Source: Bacteroidaceae bacterium (GTDB taxonomy: Bacteria > Bacteroidota > Bacteroidia > Bacteroidales > Bacteroidaceae). From it: a DNA stretch of 42,814 nt. Shown in pieces: positions 25,728-34,115 of the stretch; positions within the stretch are counted from its first letter, which is position 1, and each line of letters begins with the position of its first letter. A model generated the notes under the pieces. The model searched no databases. It was given only the letters and a program-made list of their open reading frames with translations, and was not told where the DNA came from. The stretch lies in NCBI GenBank assembly GCA_017647975.1, contig JAGCJL010000041.1, forward strand, positions 1 to 42,814. Reading direction: 5' to 3'. The translations under genes were made by a program, and so were the position numbers.

Positions 25728-26639
25728 TTATTTTTTTGAAGCCTTGATATTTCTCATCAGTTGTTCGTATCCGCATCGTTCAACGGCACTGCCGGAAAAA
25801 AGAGTTTCGTACTCTTCTTTTGTAAGAATCTCCCAGTCCTCTCTACGCATTTCCAGTAGTTCTTTTTGGGGCTGTAGTTCTTCGGTGGTGTTTGGTGTAG
25901 AGAAACGGTTATGGGGACATGCTGCCGAGCAACGGTCGCAACCATAAAAACACTCGCCTAACATATTGCCACAATTCTGTGGTAAATCTCCGCGATATTC
26001 AATTGTAAGATATGAAAGGCATCGTCTTGCGTCAAAGCCATTTTCGTTCAAAGCTCTGCTTGGACATGCCTCAATACATTTCTTGCAGTCGCCGCAGAGG
26101 TTCTTTTCAAAAGGTTTGTCGTAATCTAACTCGGCATCTATAACTAATTCTCCAAGAAAGAAACAAGAACCTTTGCCTGGAATTATAAATTGCCTGTTCT
26201 TGCCAATCCAACCTAACCCAGCCTGAACCGCCCAATATCTTTCAAGAATAGGTGCAGAATCGCAAAAGGCACGTCCGGCTGTTCCTGTTTTCTCGTTGAT
26301 GCTTTTCAATAGCAGGAACAATCTCTCCTTGACAACTTTATGATAATCCTTTCCTATGGCATAATCCGAAATCCCTGAAATCTTTTGTTGCGGGTAGTAG
26401 TTCATTGCAACAACAATGATACTGCGACAACCTTCTACAAGCAGGGTGGGGTCAAAACGTTTTTCACTGTTTCGTTCAAGATATTGCATTGTTCCATGCC
26501 TTGCATCACTTATCCACAACCGGTATTCTGCTTGAATCCTCTTGTCAACAGCTTGGGCTTTGGTTATACCACAAATGTCAAATCCGAGACGCAAAGCCTC
26601 GGATTTTATATATTGTGTCAATTCGGTTTTGTTCATCAT
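25728..26639 (-). CDS. queG: Epoxyqueuosine reductase
   Basis: The 303-residue protein has an N-terminal corrinoid-dependent reductase region (LGFDICGITKAQAV, then YAIGKDYHKVVKERL and FCDSAPILERYWAVQAGLGWIGKN) and two [4Fe-4S] motifs, CGDCKKCIEACPSRAL and the pair YGCDRCSAACPHNRF. This is the complete QueG core without the HEAT-repeat extension of some homologues. It reduces epoxyqueuosine to queuosine in tRNA. Its start codons (ATGATG) overlap the deacetylase stop by 4 bp, so it belongs to the operon begun by the GT117 gene; the functions are unrelated. Confidence 0.95.
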   Translation of the reverse strand: MMNKTELTQYIKSEALRLGFDICGITKAQAVDKRIQAEYRLWISDARHGTMQYLERNSEKRFDPTLLVEGCRSIIVVAMNYYPQQKISGISDYAIGKDYHKVVKERLFLLLKSINEKTGTAGRAFCDSAPILERYWAVQAGLGWIGKNRQFIIPGKGSCFFLGELVIDAELDYDKPFEKNLCGDCKKCIEACPSRALNENGFDARRCLSYLTIEYRGDLPQNCGNMLGECFYGCDRCSAACPHNRFSTPNTTEELQPQKELLEMRREDWEILTKEEYETLFSGSAVERCGYEQLMRNIKASKK

Positions 26640-27247
26640 TCAAAGGTCTTAAAACTATATCCCTGTTCTATGAGCCAGTCTAATGTTCTTGGCAGTGCAT
26701 ATCTGAGATTATTCTCCGAACGCAGAGAATCATGGAATGTTATTATAGAACCGTTACGTGTGTATTTCTTTATATTAGCAACTATATCTTCGCCGCAAAG
26801 GTTACTATTGTAGTCTCGTGTCAACAAATCCCACATAATGAATTTATAACGCTTGCAAAGCTCGTTGTATTGGCTGTGACGTAATAAACCATGCGGTGGG
26901 CGAAAAAGGTCGCTATGTATGAATCTGTTTGCTTGATCAACGTTTTTAATGTACTCTTCGGAACTTGTATAAAGACCTTTAAGATGGTTGTATGTGTGGT
27001 TGCCGATTCTATGTCCGGCTTTCACTACTTGCAAGAACTCTTGTTGGTACTTGTGAACATTGTCGCCAACCATAAAGAATGTGGCTTTGATGTTGTATTG
27101 CTCCAATAATTCTACGACCCAAGGTGTCACAACAGGTATGGGACCGTCGTCAAAGGTCAGATAGACTGCCTTCTCTTTGGGATTCATACGCCATGTGGCT
27201 TTGGGATAAATCTTTCGTAGTAATGTCGGTACTTGCTCTATGAACAT
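26636..27247 (-). CDS. Polysaccharide deacetylase (NodB/CE4 family)
   Basis: The 203-residue protein matches the NodB homology domain throughout: TFDDGP (D33 catalytic base, D34 metal), HRIGNHTYNH (H84 and H88 metal ligands), FRPPHG, and ITFHDS near the end. The metal triad is intact. Family members remove N- or O-acetyl groups from peptidoglycan, chitin or surface polysaccharides. There is no signal peptide or membrane helix, so either it is cytoplasmic or leaves by an unusual route; a non-envelope substrate is possible. It lies 6 bp after the GT117 gene and overlaps queG by 4 bp. Confidence 0.93.
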   Translation of the reverse strand: MFIEQVPTLLRKIYPKATWRMNPKEKAVYLTFDDGPIPVVTPWVVELLEQYNIKATFFMVGDNVHKYQQEFLQVVKAGHRIGNHTYNHLKGLYTSSEEYIKNVDQANRFIHSDLFRPPHGLLRHSQYNELCKRYKFIMWDLLTRDYNSNLCGEDIVANIKKYTRNGSIITFHDSLRSENNLRYALPRTLDWLIEQGYSFKTFE

Positions 27248-27253
27248 CGTTCA

Positions 27254-30200
27254 TCAATAATTTAACACGTATGGTGCAAACTTTTCAATGTTTTTATCGT
27301 AGATATTTTTAATTTCTACTATAGAGTTGTTGTGCTCACTACCTAATTTGATTGCCGATTCATAAACGGAACCTATCAACTGTAATGTGGTAATGATTTC
27401 ATCGACATCGTTCTCACTGAGTCTGTTTACATTGAACCTTTGCAGTTTGCTGTTTTCATATTTACATATATGCTTGAATGCTGTACTAATCTTCTTGTCA
27501 AGAGATGGAATTTTACCCATACTTTTCAAGAATGAATATGTGTAATCAATCAATTGCATCTTTTTATCAACAATGGCATTGCTGCTGAGGATATTTATTT
27601 TTGTGTTTAGAATTTCATCACACTCATTTTCTATGATCCTTGCAGTTACCGATGCAATGTCATTTATTGATATGCCGCTTAATCCTGTATCGCCAAGAAT
27701 GTTCAAAGCTTGTGTAAGAATATTTAAACGGTTAAACACAATTATTTCACTTCTTTGCTTTGACTTAAAAGTGTTATACCATTTCAAATGTTCATATTGC
27801 TCCAACGCGATAGCGGTTGCAATTTCAGTATATCTGTCTTGCAATAGGGTTGCTGTTTCATTGTTGTTGCATCTGTTGTACAAGTATTTATACATGCTGG
27901 CCATTGCAATACTATTGTCTCTAATGGCATCGTAGCGTATTACTTCGTTGGGGAACTCTTCGTGCCATTTCTCAAGGAGTGCAATGATTCTCTCGTCGGA
28001 TTCATTCTTATGTATCATTGTCTGTGCCAATGCTACAATAAGGTTACGGTGAGTGTATATCATGCGTCTGATGGTTTCATCGGCATAATAATCTTTGTTT
28101 TCCTTTATTCCACCCCATTTGAATCGGTTCATGATGTTGTCATAGAACTTGTCAATATCTACAGGGTGTTCGTTTTCTTCGTTGTATCCTAATTCCTTCC
28201 AGTTGAATGGAGTGATTCGGTAAGCCAAACCTTCATGTACAAAGAAGTTCTGCAAGACTTTTGGGTAGTTCTCTTCTCCCACAGTCATTGACATGTATAT
28301 CGGTCGTTCCCAATTTGCATTTGCAAGCATATCGAAAATGATGAGTTCGTAACGCACCAACATATCTTTTTGTCCCAAATCAATTACCATGTATTCAGGC
28401 ATTTTTTCTTTGTATTCCTCGGGAATAAGCATGCCGGAACGTTTTACCGCAGCACTGTCTATTGGAATGTAGATAACATTGCTTGGGATAACTTTCTGAC
28501 CAATTCTGCGAGCACTGTTCGCTATGTATTCACCATATTCGATATGCTCTTGTGCTTGCTGTACGGCAACCTCGTATTCGCTTGCCGAAACCATTGATAT
28601 ATATTGGTTCTTGTTTCTTACAAGGTTGTTGTATTCCTCTCGTCCGCGTTCTTCTATGCTTCTGCCTTGTGCAACTAATCCTTTTTTTACATACTCAATT
28701 ATTTCCTCAACAACTTTTCTGCCCTCGGATTTGTTCTTTGCGTTTGCTTCAAAAATCCAATATTTGCTAATGTTGTTCATTTCAAACGGATGTCCACCGA
28801 ATACTGCAGCTTTTTCGGGGTTTTTCTCTATCCATTCTTTTATAAGTTCTGTTGCTTGAGGAGCAAGAATTTCAATGCTTCCATTTACATTTCCTGCATA
28901 ATCTATTCGTTGCCAAGTTATTGGCAATCCAGGGGAATCGTATGCAGGACGACGCATCTGATCGGTGTACCAGTCTGTCTGCAAATACGATAGGTTGCAA
29001 ACTCTTGCATCAGTACGTTCACCCTCTACCTCTTGGTTATACCATAAGGGGAATGTATCATTGTCACCACAAGTGAATATTATTGGCGAACAATTATCGG
29101 GAAGAGTATTAAGGTAATTGGCTCCGAAATCGCGACAGGCATAGCGTCCGCTACGGTCATGGTCGTCCCATGTCTGTGAAACCATTTGTATGGGAACAAG
29201 CAAGCATATTGCAGCAATGATACCATTTGTAACAAGGCTCTCCTTTTTCATATATTTTCTTGCCAACTCTGTAATCCAGGCTACTCCCATACCAATCCAA
29301 ATTGCAAAGGCATAGAATGACGCAGCATAAGCATAGTCGCGTTCACGTGGCTGGTTTGGTGTCTGGTTAAGGTAAAGGACAATGGCAAGTCCTGTCATGA
29401 AGAATAGCATGAATACAACCCAGAATTGTTGCTTGCCTTCTTTTCCACGTTTCCACTGCCAAAGCATACCCAAAATTCCAAGTATAAGGGGCAGAGCAAA
29501 AAAAACATTGCGTCCTTTGTTTTCTTTTAAATCGGCAGGAATGTTCTTTTGGTCACCGACAAGTGCTTTGTCTATAAACGGTATGCCGGTAATCCAATTG
29601 CCATACTCTATTTCACCTCTATTCTGAATGTCATTTTGGCGGCCAACAAAATTCCAGAGGAAATATCTCCAGTACATGTTGTTGACCTGATAATTGATAA
29701 AGAAACGGATATTGTCCAACTGTGTTGGCATCTTTACATATGGTTTGCCTGTGTAAGCGTAGTTCTCGGCACGTACCATATTGGTAATGGGCTTTCCTAC
29801 CCATTTCTCATAAAGGTGTGCATGATCGCTGCTGTACATTCTTGGGAACAGCATATTCTGTACATAGTGGTACTCCTTGTTGTATCCAATAACCTCATAT
29901 CTGTCAGGTTCCTCAGCTTCTTTCTTTTCGACGCGGTTATATATTGCACTTGTTTCGGTTGAACTGTATCGGTTCTTCGCTTTGTCAATCTTTAGTTCTG
30001 AGTCAAAGCCCTGACCGTACAATAATGGGCGTGATCCGTACTGTTCGCGATTGAGGTATGTTCCTAAAGTAAAGATATCTTCGGGAGAGTTCTGGTCCAT
30101 AGGCGTGTTTGCCGCAGAACGTACTACAATAAGTGCATATGAGGAATATCCTACCATTATCAACAGCATGCAAAGGAGTGCTGTGTTGAATGTTCTAAGG

Positions 30201-31258
30201 CTTATGAGATATTTCTTGCTGGTGGTTACTATTCCCGGACGCTTGCTGCTCACAGCTGTCACGTTCTTTGCGTATGTGCAGACAAAATATATAGCAACCA
30301 ATATTACCAGGCCGATAATGATGCTTGCAGCCAAATTATATCCGTAGAAAGGAATACCAAGAAGTGCAATACAAACAGTGAATGTCAAGGCAATGCTCTT
30401 TTGGCTTTTGCCTTTTTCGGTTTGGAATACTCCATAGAGCAAAGCACTGAAAAGAAGGATTATATAGATGATAAGTCCTGTATTGAACGGCATTCCGATA
30501 ACATTCACAAAGAACAACTCAAACCATCCTCCTACTTTTACAACTCCCGGCACAATACCATAAAGTACAACAGCTACCATTGCTGCCGAAACAATCAAAG
30601 CGATTAAAGAACCTTTAAAGGTTGCGTTGGGGAATTTCTTGTAATAGACAACAAGTACAATAGCCGGAATACATAACAGATTCAGCAAGTGTACACCTAT
30701 TGAAAGGCCTACGAGATAGGCTATGAGTACCAACCAACGGTCACTGTGTGGCTGATTGGCATTATCCTCCCATTTAAGTATGAGCCAGAATACGACAGCT
30801 GTGAAGAGTGAAGAATAGCCGTAAACTTCGCCTTCGACAGCACTAAACCAATATGTATCGCTCCAGGTATAAGCCAAAGCACCAACAACACCCGATGCAA
30901 GAATTGTGACCATCTGTGCCTTACTCATCTCTGTGCTTTTGTCAACAATGAGTTTTCGTGTAAGATGGGTTATACTCCAGAAAAGGAACAGTATGCCCAA
31001 TGCACTTAATGTCGCAGACATTATGTTTACCATCAAGGCAACTTTTCCCGGGCTTGCAAATAGTGAGAAAAAGTTTGCGGTAAGCATGAAGAATGGTGCC
31101 CCGGGTGGGTGACCTACTTCTAATTTGTTGCCCGAAAGAATGAATTCAGGACAGTCCCAAAAACTTGCGGTTGGTTCTACTGTAAGGCAGTATGTCAATG
31201 CCGCTACGAGGAATATGAGCCAACCGAGTGTGTTGTTTAGAATTTTGAATTGTTTCAT
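27254..31258 (-). CDS. Large DUF2723 membrane protein (glycosyltransferase family 117)
   Basis: The 1334-residue protein has an N-terminal polytopic half with about 12-14 helices (1-400 and about 605-720) that opens with ASFWDCPEFILSGNKLEVGHPPGAPFF, the DUF2723 signature with the acidic residues and HPPGAP loop typical of GT-C folds. A soluble loop lies at about 410-600, and the C-terminal half (about 730-1334) is soluble and mostly helical. Relatives are annotated as GT117 and resemble eukaryotic TMEM260 O-mannosyltransferases, so it may glycosylate exported proteins. Bacteroidota have a general O-glycosylation system, but this protein's role in it is inference. A good promoter lies 32 nt upstream. 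Confidence 0.9.
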   Translation of the reverse strand: MKQFKILNNTLGWLIFLVAALTYCLTVEPTASFWDCPEFILSGNKLEVGHPPGAPFFMLTANFFSLFASPGKVALMVNIMSATLSALGILFLFWSITHLTRKLIVDKSTEMSKAQMVTILASGVVGALAYTWSDTYWFSAVEGEVYGYSSLFTAVVFWLILKWEDNANQPHSDRWLVLIAYLVGLSIGVHLLNLLCIPAIVLVVYYKKFPNATFKGSLIALIVSAAMVAVVLYGIVPGVVKVGGWFELFFVNVIGMPFNTGLIIYIILLFSALLYGVFQTEKGKSQKSIALTFTVCIALLGIPFYGYNLAASIIIGLVILVAIYFVCTYAKNVTAVSSKRPGIVTTSKKYLISLRTFNTALLCMLLIMVGYSSYALIVVRSAANTPMDQNSPEDIFTLGTYLNREQYGSRPLLYGQGFDSELKIDKAKNRYSSTETSAIYNRVEKKEAEEPDRYEVIGYNKEYHYVQNMLFPRMYSSDHAHLYEKWVGKPITNMVRAENYAYTGKPYVKMPTQLDNIRFFINYQVNNMYWRYFLWNFVGRQNDIQNRGEIEYGNWITGIPFIDKALVGDQKNIPADLKENKGRNVFFALPLILGILGMLWQWKRGKEGKQQFWVVFMLFFMTGLAIVLYLNQTPNQPRERDYAYAASFYAFAIWIGMGVAWITELARKYMKKESLVTNGIIAAICLLVPIQMVSQTWDDHDRSGRYACRDFGANYLNTLPDNCSPIIFTCGDNDTFPLWYNQEVEGERTDARVCNLSYLQTDWYTDQMRRPAYDSPGLPITWQRIDYAGNVNGSIEILAPQATELIKEWIEKNPEKAAVFGGHPFEMNNISKYWIFEANAKNKSEGRKVVEEIIEYVKKGLVAQGRSIEERGREEYNNLVRNKNQYISMVSASEYEVAVQQAQEHIEYGEYIANSARRIGQKVIPSNVIYIPIDSAAVKRSGMLIPEEYKEKMPEYMVIDLGQKDMLVRYELIIFDMLANANWERPIYMSMTVGEENYPKVLQNFFVHEGLAYRITPFNWKELGYNEENEHPVDIDKFYDNIMNRFKWGGIKENKDYYADETIRRMIYTHRNLIVALAQTMIHKNESDERIIALLEKWHEEFPNEVIRYDAIRDNSIAMASMYKYLYNRCNNNETATLLQDRYTEIATAIALEQYEHLKWYNTFKSKQRSEIIVFNRLNILTQALNILGDTGLSGISINDIASVTARIIENECDEILNTKINILSSNAIVDKKMQLIDYTYSFLKSMGKIPSLDKKISTAFKHICKYENSKLQRFNVNRLSENDVDEIITTLQLIGSVYESAIKLGSEHNNSIVEIKNIYDKNIEKFAPYVLNY

Positions 31259-31293
31259 TATATCAAGTATATTTCATTTTTCGTAAAAACATG

Positions 31294-31324
31294 CAAATTT
31301 ACCTAATATATGCTACAGAACAAA
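31294..31324 (-). promoter_or_regulatory. Bacteroides-type promoter of the GT117-deacetylase-queG operon
   Basis: On the minus strand TTTG (31321-31324) and TAAATTTG (31294-31301) match both consensus elements exactly with 19 bp spacing. The predicted start near 31290 gives a leader of about 32 nt. Confidence 0.75.
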
Positions 31325-31330
31325 ATATTA

Positions 31331-31355
31331 CTCAACAATTTGGAGTCTTGTTAAG
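31331..31355 (-). terminator. Weak hairpin after priA
   Basis: CTCAACAA (31331-31338) pairs with TTGTTAAG (31348-31355), 8 bp including one G-T wobble on the RNA, 9 nt loop, 13 bp past the priA stop on the minus strand. The downstream tract is T-rich but not a clean run, so termination is uncertain. Confidence 0.4.
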
Positions 31356-31367
31356 ATTTATTATTCT

Positions 31368-33611
31368 TTACAGTGGGTCAATATCGTAATACATTGATAT
31401 TGCACGGTATCGTGCTATTTGGCAGAAGGCTTGCTGTATATTAAGCAGGACTTCGTTTATTTTGTATTGTGAGAGAGTATTTTCAACTTTGAGTACAATT
31501 TTTCTTATGTATAATTGCTTGACTCTTGCCACCGGTGGAAGGTCCGGGCCTAGTATGCGATTGTCGAAAATCTCACGCATTTTTTGTCCCATAAGTTCTG
31601 AAAACTCTTCAAGCACACGGACATCGCGGTGTTTCATATATATGTAAACCAATCGATAAAATGGTGGATAATGAAATAGCATTCGTTCTCCCAACTGTTG
31701 GTCATAGAATGTTGTATAGTCGTTCCTGACAATAAGTGGAATTACCGGTGCCTCTGTCATTTTTGTTTGTAAAAAAACCTTTCCTTCGCCATCTTTGCGT
31801 CCAGCCCTTCCTGCGACTTGTGCCATAAGTTGATATGCTCTTTCGGTTGCTCTAAAATCGGGGTAGTTCAATAATGTATCGGCGTTGATAATACCAACTA
31901 CGGCAACATTGTCAAAATCCAAACCTTTTGAAACCATCTGTGTTCCAATGAGTATGTCGGTTTTTCCTTGTTGAAAATCGCCAATGATATTTTCGTATGC
32001 AGTGCGTGTGCGTGTGGTGTCTAAATCCATACGTTTTATGCGTGCCTCGGGAAAGAGGTTCTGTAGATCATCCTCTATCTTTTCTGTACCATATCCCATA
32101 TTTATGAACTTATTCTCTTCACAGTTGGGGCAAATCTTTGGAGCAGGTATTGTATATCCGCAATAGTGACATACAAGTTTATCAGCATTTTTATGTAATG
32201 TAAGACTGACATCGCAGTGTTTGCATTTTGGAACCCAACCACATGTCTTACACTCAAGCAACGGGGCATATCCACGTCTGTTTTGGAACAGGATTATCTG
32301 TTTCTTTTCCTTTAGAGCATTGCTCATGGCTTCGACTAAAGGGTCAGAAAAAGGCCCAACAGTGAGTTTCTTCCGGCAATATTCCTGCATGTCTATAACC
32401 TCTATTTTGGGGAGTCTCATTTCACGGTGACGTGTAGTTAGGCTCACGAGGCCGTATTTGCCTGTAGTTGCATTGTAGTAGCTCTCTATTGAAGGTGTTG
32501 CGGTTCCAAGCAATGTCTTTGCATTATAATATGATGCAAGTACTACCGCTGCATTACGTGCATTGTAACGTGGTGCAGGATCTTGTTGCTTGTAGCTGTT
32601 CTCGTGCTCTTCATCAACAATTATAAGTCCAAGGTTCTGGAATGGGAGGAATAATGATGAACGTACTCCTAAAATAATATCATAGGGCTCGTCACCAATC
32701 TGTTTCTTCCATATTTCAACACGCTCGGCATCGGAGAACTTGGAGTGATAGACACCTATTCTGCTACCAAATACCCGACGCAACCTCTCTGTTATCTGTT
32801 TTGTAAGGGCAATCTCAGGTAACATGTATAATACTTGTTGACCTTTTTTGAGTGCCTCACTTATTAAATGTATATATATTTCTGTTTTTCCGGCCGATGT
32901 GACACCATGCAAAAGGGTGACGTTCTTTTGTTTGAAGCACTCGTTTATCTCTTCAAAAGCCTTTTTCTGTGCCGGGTTGAGGCTGTTGTGTGGCACAATC
33001 TCGTGGTACTCTTTTGTAAGTCGTCCTATTTCTACTTCGTAGGTTTCAAGAATACCCTTTTCCTGTAATTGCTTGTAAATAGTGGCATTGACCTGTGCCG
33101 TTTCAATAAGTTTGTGTTTGGAAATTTCTTTTTTATTGCCGAAAGGGTCTGTCACTTTTATGAATGTATCAAGCAGACGTTGTTGTCGTGGAGCACGTGA
33201 CAATGATTGCAATAATAGATTAACCACCTTTTTATCGTTGCATTTTGTTGCAAGACGTACTCTTTGTTCTGTACGTGGCTTGAACTCTCCTTTTAGTCCT
33301 TGTGGAACGGCTGCTTTGTATATCTCTCCCAATGAGCAGAGATAATATTTTGAAATCCATTCCCAAAGTTTTACTTGATTTTCAAGAATGATAGGAGTTT
33401 CGTCAAGAACTTCTATTATTGGCTTAATTTCGTACCCAATAGTTTCTGTATTGTGTACTGATGTTATTAGTGCCGTATAAGTCTTGCTTTTGCCCAACGG
33501 AACCTTTACGCGGCAACCGGGGGCAACGGACTCTTGCAGGTTTTCGGGAACACTATAAGTGAATGTTCCTTGCAGAGGTAATGGCAATATAACATCAACA
33601 AATTTATTCAT
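31368..33611 (-). CDS. priA: Primosomal protein N' (replication-restart helicase PriA)
   Basis: The 747-residue protein has the N-terminal DNA-binding domain (VDVILPLPLQGTFTYSVP), winged helix, superfamily-2 helicase motifs (Walker A GVTSAGKT 236-243, DEEH 333-336, GTATPS 369-374, and QMVSKGLDFDNVAVVGI with VAGRAGR), and a zinc-binding insert with eight cysteines (C454, C457, C463, C466, C481, C484, C494, C497). All key residues are present. It reloads the replisome at stalled forks. It appears to have its own promoter and an extremely short leader. Confidence 0.97.
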   Translation of the reverse strand: MNKFVDVILPLPLQGTFTYSVPENLQESVAPGCRVKVPLGKSKTYTALITSVHNTETIGYEIKPIIEVLDETPIILENQVKLWEWISKYYLCSLGEIYKAAVPQGLKGEFKPRTEQRVRLATKCNDKKVVNLLLQSLSRAPRQQRLLDTFIKVTDPFGNKKEISKHKLIETAQVNATIYKQLQEKGILETYEVEIGRLTKEYHEIVPHNSLNPAQKKAFEEINECFKQKNVTLLHGVTSAGKTEIYIHLISEALKKGQQVLYMLPEIALTKQITERLRRVFGSRIGVYHSKFSDAERVEIWKKQIGDEPYDIILGVRSSLFLPFQNLGLIIVDEEHENSYKQQDPAPRYNARNAAVVLASYYNAKTLLGTATPSIESYYNATTGKYGLVSLTTRHREMRLPKIEVIDMQEYCRKKLTVGPFSDPLVEAMSNALKEKKQIILFQNRRGYAPLLECKTCGWVPKCKHCDVSLTLHKNADKLVCHYCGYTIPAPKICPNCEENKFINMGYGTEKIEDDLQNLFPEARIKRMDLDTTRTRTAYENIIGDFQQGKTDILIGTQMVSKGLDFDNVAVVGIINADTLLNYPDFRATERAYQLMAQVAGRAGRKDGEGKVFLQTKMTEAPVIPLIVRNDYTTFYDQQLGERMLFHYPPFYRLVYIYMKHRDVRVLEEFSELMGQKMREIFDNRILGPDLPPVARVKQLYIRKIVLKVENTLSQYKINEVLLNIQQAFCQIARYRAISMYYDIDPL

Positions 33612-33618
33612 GATTCTG

Positions 33619-33649
33619 CGAAGTTATTAAAAAGCCGTTAAATGACAAA
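33619..33649 (-). promoter_or_regulatory. Promoter of priA giving a near-leaderless transcript
   Basis: On the minus strand TTTG (33646-33649) is followed after 19 bp by TAACTTCG (33619-33626), one mismatch from TAnnTTTG. The predicted start near 33615 is only about 4 nt from the priA ATG at 33611. The 11-mer CTGCGAAGTTA here also occurs upstream of purH. Confidence 0.6.
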
Positions 33650-33683
33650 AAATATAATATTGACATGTTAGAAGTTGTTTAAA

Positions 33684-33714
33684 TTTCTTATTTCTAAAAA
33701 TAAATGTATTTTTG
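33684..33714 (+). promoter_or_regulatory. Promoter of the small lipoprotein gene
   Basis: TATTTTTG at 33707-33714 is an exact -7 element; TTTC at 33684-33687 is one mismatch from the -33 element at 19 bp spacing. The predicted start near 33718 gives an 18 nt leader. It is divergent to the priA promoter. Confidence 0.55.
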
Positions 33715-33735
33715 CGGTGTAAGAAAAAGAGATTT

Positions 33736-34062
33736 ATGAAAAAGACATCATTCTTATTATTGCTTATTCTTCTCTCATGCGGTGTTTCCGATGACCGCAT
33801 AGATGCTTATGAAGATTGTATTCCAAAGGTGGAGAAAGCCGAAACTCATGAAGAACTTATTGAAATAACTTATAATTTATCAAAACAGTTGTATTTCCTT
33901 GAAACACAGAATACTTCAATATCGGAGTTGGAAAAGCTTGCAAAATCGGGTGATGATGATGCATTGGAGCGTTTAGAAGCAATCGAGGCCGCAAGGCTTG
34001 ATTTCTTGGATGTGGCATCAAAAAAAGAAACTTACTTTTATATGAACAAGATACAAAAGTAA
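33736..34062 (+). CDS. Small lipoprotein of unknown function
   Basis: I choose the ATG at 33736, which gives MKKTSFLLLLILLSC with a lipobox and lipidated C15; an ATG 24 bp upstream adds basic residues and lies close to the promoter. The 108-residue product is acidic and predicted to be largely helical (SISELEKLAKSGDDDALERLEAIEAARL). I do not recognise the family. The 3' end is odd: codons for the last 11 residues and the stop lie within a perfect 13 bp inverted repeat that functions as the terminator of the opposing mscS operon, so this part of the protein may be shaped by that hairpin. Confidence 0.7.
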   Translation: MKKTSFLLLLILLSCGVSDDRIDAYEDCIPKVEKAETHEELIEITYNLSKQLYFLETQNTSISELEKLAKSGDDDALERLEAIEAARLDFLDVASKKETYFYMNKIQK

Positions 34063-34067
34063 GTTTC
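34020..34067 (-). terminator. Terminator of the barrel-MscS operon, inside the convergent lipoprotein gene
   Basis: GAAACTTACTTTT (34027-34039) and AAAAGTAAGTTTC (34055-34067) are perfect 13 bp arms with a 15 nt loop. On the minus strand the hairpin is followed by seven T (34020-34026). It lies 49 bp beyond the mscS stop. On the plus strand no T-run follows, so it works in one direction only. Most of the left arm and the loop are codons of the lipoprotein. Confidence 0.85.
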
Positions 34068-34115
34068 ATGTCGTATTCAACGTCGTTTCCTGTTGGTCAA
34101 TTTCTTAATGAGATT

